A DNA stretch of 64,000 bases from Lewinellaceae bacterium (lineage in GTDB: Bacteria; Bacteroidota; Bacteroidia; Chitinophagales; Saprospiraceae): NCBI GenBank assembly GCA_016712415.1, contig JADJRC010000001.1:434001-498000 (forward strand), written 5' to 3'. Numbering within the stretch: position 1 is the first letter of the stretch; each line of letters opens with the position of its first letter. The notes beneath the pieces are model-generated. The model was given only the letters and a program-made list of their open reading frames with translations. It ran no database searches and had not been told where the DNA came from. Below, one piece after another: positions 60,720-64,000 of the stretch. A program made the translations under genes and the position numbers.

Positions 60720-62240
60720 TCATTCCACCTTAAAAACCTTTCCCGCCCGCGCGACCCGCCCTTCGCTCCAAATCTCGTAAAAATACATCCCGTCCGGCAA
60801 TGCCCGCACGTCGAGTTCGGTGCAGGCGCTTTGCGGGTCGAATATTTCTTCGAGGGCCATGCGCCCGGTCACGTCGAACAGCCGGACGCGGGCCTGGCCG
60901 CCGAACTGCCGGTTGGGGACTATTTTCAGCGCCGCGCTCACCGGGTTGGGAAACACCGAAAACACCGGCAGCGGTGTCGGCGGCGCCTGTGTGCCGACGG
61001 TGGCGGTGCAAGGTACGCCGGGGTTGTCGACGGGGCCGAGGCGGTAGTTGGGGAAACTAGGCATCGAAGATCCGCTGGGCGTGGGCAGAGGCAGGCCGCG
61101 CTGCTCCACATTGCAGGCAAGGCCGGGTTCGTCGGGGTTGTGGATGACGTGAAAATAACGGGTGTCGCCACCGGCTAGTCCATAAATTTTGCAATCTGGC
61201 GCTAGTTGCAACTGCCAAAATAGAGTAGCTACCGGTGCTGTGACTCCGTCCCATTCCGCCACGACGGTTTGTGAAGCGCTCACGTCGGGCGCCTGCAAGT
61301 CAAGTTGATATAAAAAAAGGCGGCAGCCGAGGTACAGGTAACGCCCGTTAGGTGAGACGGCGCAGCCTATTTCGCCGATAATCGGCTGATTTCCATAATC
61401 GTAGGAAATGGTGTCGAACTGGGTAATGACGCCGGCTTCCCTGTCGAAGGTGTAGACCATGATGGGACTGAAAGGATTGGTGCGGTAAATTTTGGAGCCG
61501 TCAGGCGAAAAAACGATCTGGCCGTAACCTTCACCCGCCGGCGCTGGCAGGATACCAATGGTTTGCTGAAAGGTATCTACAATACCGTCTTTGGTGAATC
61601 TAAGGATGTAGAAAGTATTGCTTCTTCTGCGCGGCGTAACTAACCACCAGTCTTTGCCGTTGGCATGTTTTGTCGCAATTAGTTCGCCATAGGACAACGA
61701 ATCTTTTAACAATTCTACGTTTTTTGCTGTCACTTTTCCCGCACCATTATTCTGGCGCATATCAACAATACTGCACAATAGTTTTTCTGTGTAAGCAAAT
61801 GTTGGATTTGTTGTTAATTTAATTTGTTTGTGAAAAAGATAGTATATGCTATCGCTTTCTGGATGCATCAGGAATATAGCACTCTGTATGCCTGATGCAT
61901 AACCATCGTCGTTTTGGATGCAGGATATCTGCCAGGTAAAACCCGGATTGATTTCCTCTCCATTTTCCAGGATTTCATCGTCGGCGCCGGCGATGTCGCA
62001 TCCATTGGTATATGCTACAAGATTTCCGGCCGTGTCGCAGATACTGGCATTACATATGAACATATTCATCTTGCGGTAATTGTAATAAGCATTTACCGGT
62101 TTTTGATTAAAATCAATCGTGATGCCTCCGTGTGTAGTAATGGCAGGATCATTGCTGTCACCCGAAACCCAGATATAGTCGTGTTTCTGGGCAAAAAAGA
62201 CTTGAGGCAGCAGTAAAAAAGCAAACAGGATATTTTTCAT
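60720..62240 (-). CDS. Tandem secreted propeller-like protein, copy 1 (type A), intact
   Basis: A 506-residue secreted protein, the only fully open copy. The signal peptide (MKNILFAFLLLPQVFFA) is followed by a beta-rich body with propeller-like blades (KHANGKDWWLVTPRRRSNTF, VFSPDGSKIYRTNPFSP, AVSPNGRYLYLGCR) and a T9SS type A sorting domain (FSVFPNPVSAALKIVPN to GKVFKVE). Conserved cysteines in FICNASICDTAG and TNGCDIAGADD may form disulfides. It likely sits on the cell surface; no catalytic residues are evident. The ATG at 62240 starts the signal peptide. It leads the four-copy array. Confidence 0.85.
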   Translation of the reverse strand: MKNILFAFLLLPQVFFAQKHDYIWVSGDSNDPAITTHGGITIDFNQKPVNAYYNYRKMNMFICNASICDTAGNLVAYTNGCDIAGADDEILENGEEINPGFTWQISCIQNDDGYASGIQSAIFLMHPESDSIYYLFHKQIKLTTNPTFAYTEKLLCSIVDMRQNNGAGKVTAKNVELLKDSLSYGELIATKHANGKDWWLVTPRRRSNTFYILRFTKDGIVDTFQQTIGILPAPAGEGYGQIVFSPDGSKIYRTNPFSPIMVYTFDREAGVITQFDTISYDYGNQPIIGEIGCAVSPNGRYLYLGCRLFLYQLDLQAPDVSASQTVVAEWDGVTAPVATLFWQLQLAPDCKIYGLAGGDTRYFHVIHNPDEPGLACNVEQRGLPLPTPSGSSMPSFPNYRLGPVDNPGVPCTATVGTQAPPTPLPVFSVFPNPVSAALKIVPNRQFGGQARVRLFDVTGRMALEEIFDPQSACTELDVRALPDGMYFYEIWSEGRVARAGKVFKVE

Positions 62241-62245
62241 AAGCC

Positions 62246-62290
62246 AAAACAAAAAGGGATACCCTTAGCCATAGAGACGAAGGGTATCCC
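62246..62290 (-). terminator. Intrinsic terminator after the beta-helix gene
   Basis: GGGATACCCTT (62256-62266) and AAGGGTATCCC (62280-62290) pair perfectly over 11 bp. On the minus strand the stem is followed by TTTTTGTTTT. It separates the beta-helix gene from the tandem array, which therefore needs its own promoter nearby. Confidence 0.85.
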
Positions 62291-62320
62291 GTTGCAAAAG
62301 GATGGTTTACCGATTGATGA

Positions 62321-64000
62321 TTATTTTCCCGCCGCGAAAGGTGAGCGTGTGCCGGGCACATTGTACCAGTAAATGCCTTCAGGCAAGCCATTCAGAGAAA
62401 TTCTGAGTGTTCCTTTTTCTTCAACCAGGTTGACTTCTTTAACAATTTGCCCCTGGGCATTTGCAAGTAGAAGTTGTTTCCCCTGGGCATCAGGGATGTT
62501 GTATTCCAAAATAACATCCCCGCTTGCGGGATTGGGATAAATTTTCAGGTATCCCTGAGCGGCGGCTTTCCCGCTTTTGCCGCGTTCGACAATGCAGGCC
62601 GCTTCGTCGTCGTACGAGGCCGGTTCTTCTTCCATCAGGCTCAGCAAGGCCCTTGCCCGCAGCACCGCCTCGCCGTCGGAAAGCGGACAACGTTCGGCTA
62701 TATTTACAAGAGTCGCCGAATCCTGCGCCGAAAAAGTAAATATCCCCTGCGCCACCGTGCGCAGCAGTATGTCGTTGACCGTTTTTTCGGTCACGGCGTA
62801 GACGGAAGTGGAAGAGAGGGCGGTATTCTGGGTCAATAGCCCGCTTGCTGCGGCAGAGGTAGCCGAGGCGCGCCTGTTCAGCAGATTTTCTTTCGCGGTA
62901 GCGGCCACGGCTATTGCTTGCAGGTACGCTTCTCTTTGTGCGCTCAGCGCGGTGCTGTCCTGCGCGCTGATGCCGAATACATTCAGTTGTCTTTCCACTG
63001 TAGCCAGGCTGTCGAGGCCATCGCGGATGGCGGCTTCATAAACCTGGAAGGAGTCCCGGTCGCTTTGGCTTGCGCTGTACAACTGGCGCATGCCTTTTTG
63101 CAGGTCGGCGAAGCCGGCAAGCCCGCCCGATTGCGCCTCGCCGAGGAAATCGTCGATATCGGGATCGTTCGGGTAGGGGTTGCCCTCTTCCGTCAGGCGC
63201 TCATACAGGCGGCGTTGTGCCAGCCAATTGTTGGCGGCTGCGTAATCTGTACCGGGCAATTCGCCGCGGGCAATTTTTATGTCGAGGTATTGTTCGGATG
63301 TGACACCCGATGTTACTCCCGGCGTGATGCAATACCCCGGCGTTGCGCATTGATAGGTTTCTTCCTGAGTGTTTTCATTTTGAAACCAGGGCTGAGGGTT
63401 GAACAAAACAGGCAAAAACTCACTGTTTTCTGTGGCATCAACGGTATATTTAGAAAGGTTGGCAGTAATCAGGTCTCCCTGATGCTCCGCGCTCGTCGCG
63501 CTCCTTCCCACCGATTCCCCCGATGCACCTGCTCCCCCGTAATAGCGTCCACGCCGTAAAGCAGTCCGGCGTCGTTGTTTTTCATCAGGTTGCCGCCGAT
63601 GTAGGCCTTGTCTTTGCCGACCAGCATGCCTTCGATGTGCAGGCCTTCGCCGGTGTTGGCGGCGAGGTTGCACAGGATGGAGGCTCTGCCCGGGTGTATG
63701 GCGTATATGCCGGTGGCGCCGGGGCCGGTCACGTTGTTGCAGGAGAGGGTGTTTTTGTCGCCCGCGCCGAGGTACATGCCGAAGCGGTTGTTTTGCGCGT
63801 TGGCGAGGCTGACAATGTTGCGCGCGGCGGTTACGAGCGAGGCGTCGTTGATGTGTATGGCTGTTTGGCCGTCGTTCATGTTGATGGTGTTGCCGTTGAT
63901 GTTGCCGCCCATAAAGAGCGGGGCGCCGGTCGGGCCCGAGGGGCTGAGCGGGGTGAGAATGCCCGCGACGCTGACGGCCCTGGCTTTGGAATTGCCGTTT
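62321..64000 (-). CDS. Secreted right-handed beta-helix protein with T9SS tail, partial and frameshifted
   Basis: The gene enters from the right edge, so its start is missing. The visible N-terminal part (64000 to about 63500) carries beta-helix repeats (GGNINGNTINMNDGQTAIHI, NTLSCNNVTGPGATGIYAIH) typical of surface adhesins or polysaccharide-active proteins. A frameshift near 63490-63502 moves the frame; the rest runs as QGDLITANLSKYTVDATENS through a helical region to a T9SS tail (LKIYPNPASGDVILEYNI, then LPEGIYWYNVPGTRS). About 560 codons are visible. Whether the frameshift is real is unclear. Confidence 0.75.
   Translation of the reverse strand, partial: KRQFQSQGRQRRGHSHPAQPLGPDRRPALYGRQHQRQHHQHERRPNSHTHQRRLARNRRAQHCQPRQRAKQPLRHVPRRGRQKHPLLQQRDRPRRHRHIRHTPGQSLHPVQPRRQHRRRPAHRRHAGRQRQGLHRRQPDEKQRRRTALRRGRYYGGAGASGESVGRSATSAEHQGDLITANLSKYTVDATENSEFLPVLFNPQPWFQNENTQEETYQCATPGYCITPGVTSGVTSEQYLDIKIARGELPGTDYAAANNWLAQRRLYERLTEEGNPYPNDPDIDDFLGEAQSGGLAGFADLQKGMRQLYSASQSDRDSFQVYEAAIRDGLDSLATVERQLNVFGISAQDSTALSAQREAYLQAIAVAATAKENLLNRRASATSAAASGLLTQNTALSSTSVYAVTEKTVNDILLRTVAQGIFTFSAQDSATLVNIAERCPLSDGEAVLRARALLSLMEEEPASYDDEAACIVERGKSGKAAAQGYLKIYPNPASGDVILEYNIPDAQGKQLLLANAQGQIVKEVNLVEEKGTLRISLNGLPEGIYWYNVPGTRSPFAAGK

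Overview
The window comes from a Bacteroidota genome, most likely a Saprospiria-type member (the class is an inference). The evidence is SusC/SusD proteins, at least six proteins ending in a type IX secretion (T9SS) sorting domain, a PorW/SprE-like T9SS lipoprotein, DUF5690, DUF4252 and DUF5777 families, and promoters with the Bacteroidota -7 box TAnnTTTG. No tRNA, rRNA, CRISPR array, integrase or transposase was seen.

Layout. 0-1.7 kb: a dienelactone hydrolase gene followed by a HepT-MntA toxin-antitoxin pair, with the 3' end of the hydrolase gene repeated on the far side of the pair. 1.8-3.3 kb: an ALDH7-type aldehyde dehydrogenase broken by one frameshift. 3.5-7.1 kb: a BlaI-like repressor and an unusual 999-residue M56/BlaR1-like protein, with a large symmetric operator and a 28-bp inverted repeat between the two genes. 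7.2-10.5 kb (minus): a five-gene envelope module of two c-type cytochrome lipoproteins, an OB-fold protein, YceI and a DUF5777 barrel. 10.6-21 kb: a 43-residue membrane protein, uvrA, an ECF sigma factor with a small membrane protein, a vanadium-type haloperoxidase with a beta-barrel protein, a PAS/metallo-beta-lactamase pair, an acetyltransferase and a sugar nucleotidyltransferase.

20.7-41.5 kb is the most coherent metabolic region. It has a phosphonoacetaldehyde-hydrolase-like HAD enzyme, a DUF5690 transporter overlapping an FAD oxidoreductase of the phosphonate-associated TIGR03364 type, two propeller/alkaline-phosphatase-fold proteins, a TonB-dependent receptor, a PhnZ-like HD oxygenase, and SusD/SusC. 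A secreted GH13 glycosidase is divergent from susC. I read this as a phosphonate or organophosphorus scavenging region with two ways to break a C-P bond (phosphonatase-like and PhnZ-like), supplied by outer-membrane importers. The enzyme families are recognisable; the shared pathway is inference.

41.6-56.4 kb: a glycosyltransferase, PorW/SprE, an M23 peptidase, an MFS transporter, YitT, arabinose-5-phosphate isomerase, recQ behind a structured leader, a secreted M28 peptidase, an OmpH/Skp-like chaperone and an acetyltransferase. 56.5-62.2 kb (minus): four tandem copies of a secreted propeller-like gene in an A-B-A-B order, two of them clearly broken. 62.3-64 kb: the 3' part of a secreted beta-helix protein that runs off the window.

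Single-base indels interrupt at least five otherwise intact single-copy genes and several array copies, often in homopolymers. Much of this may be residual sequencing error, so reading frames should be confirmed before any gene is called dead.
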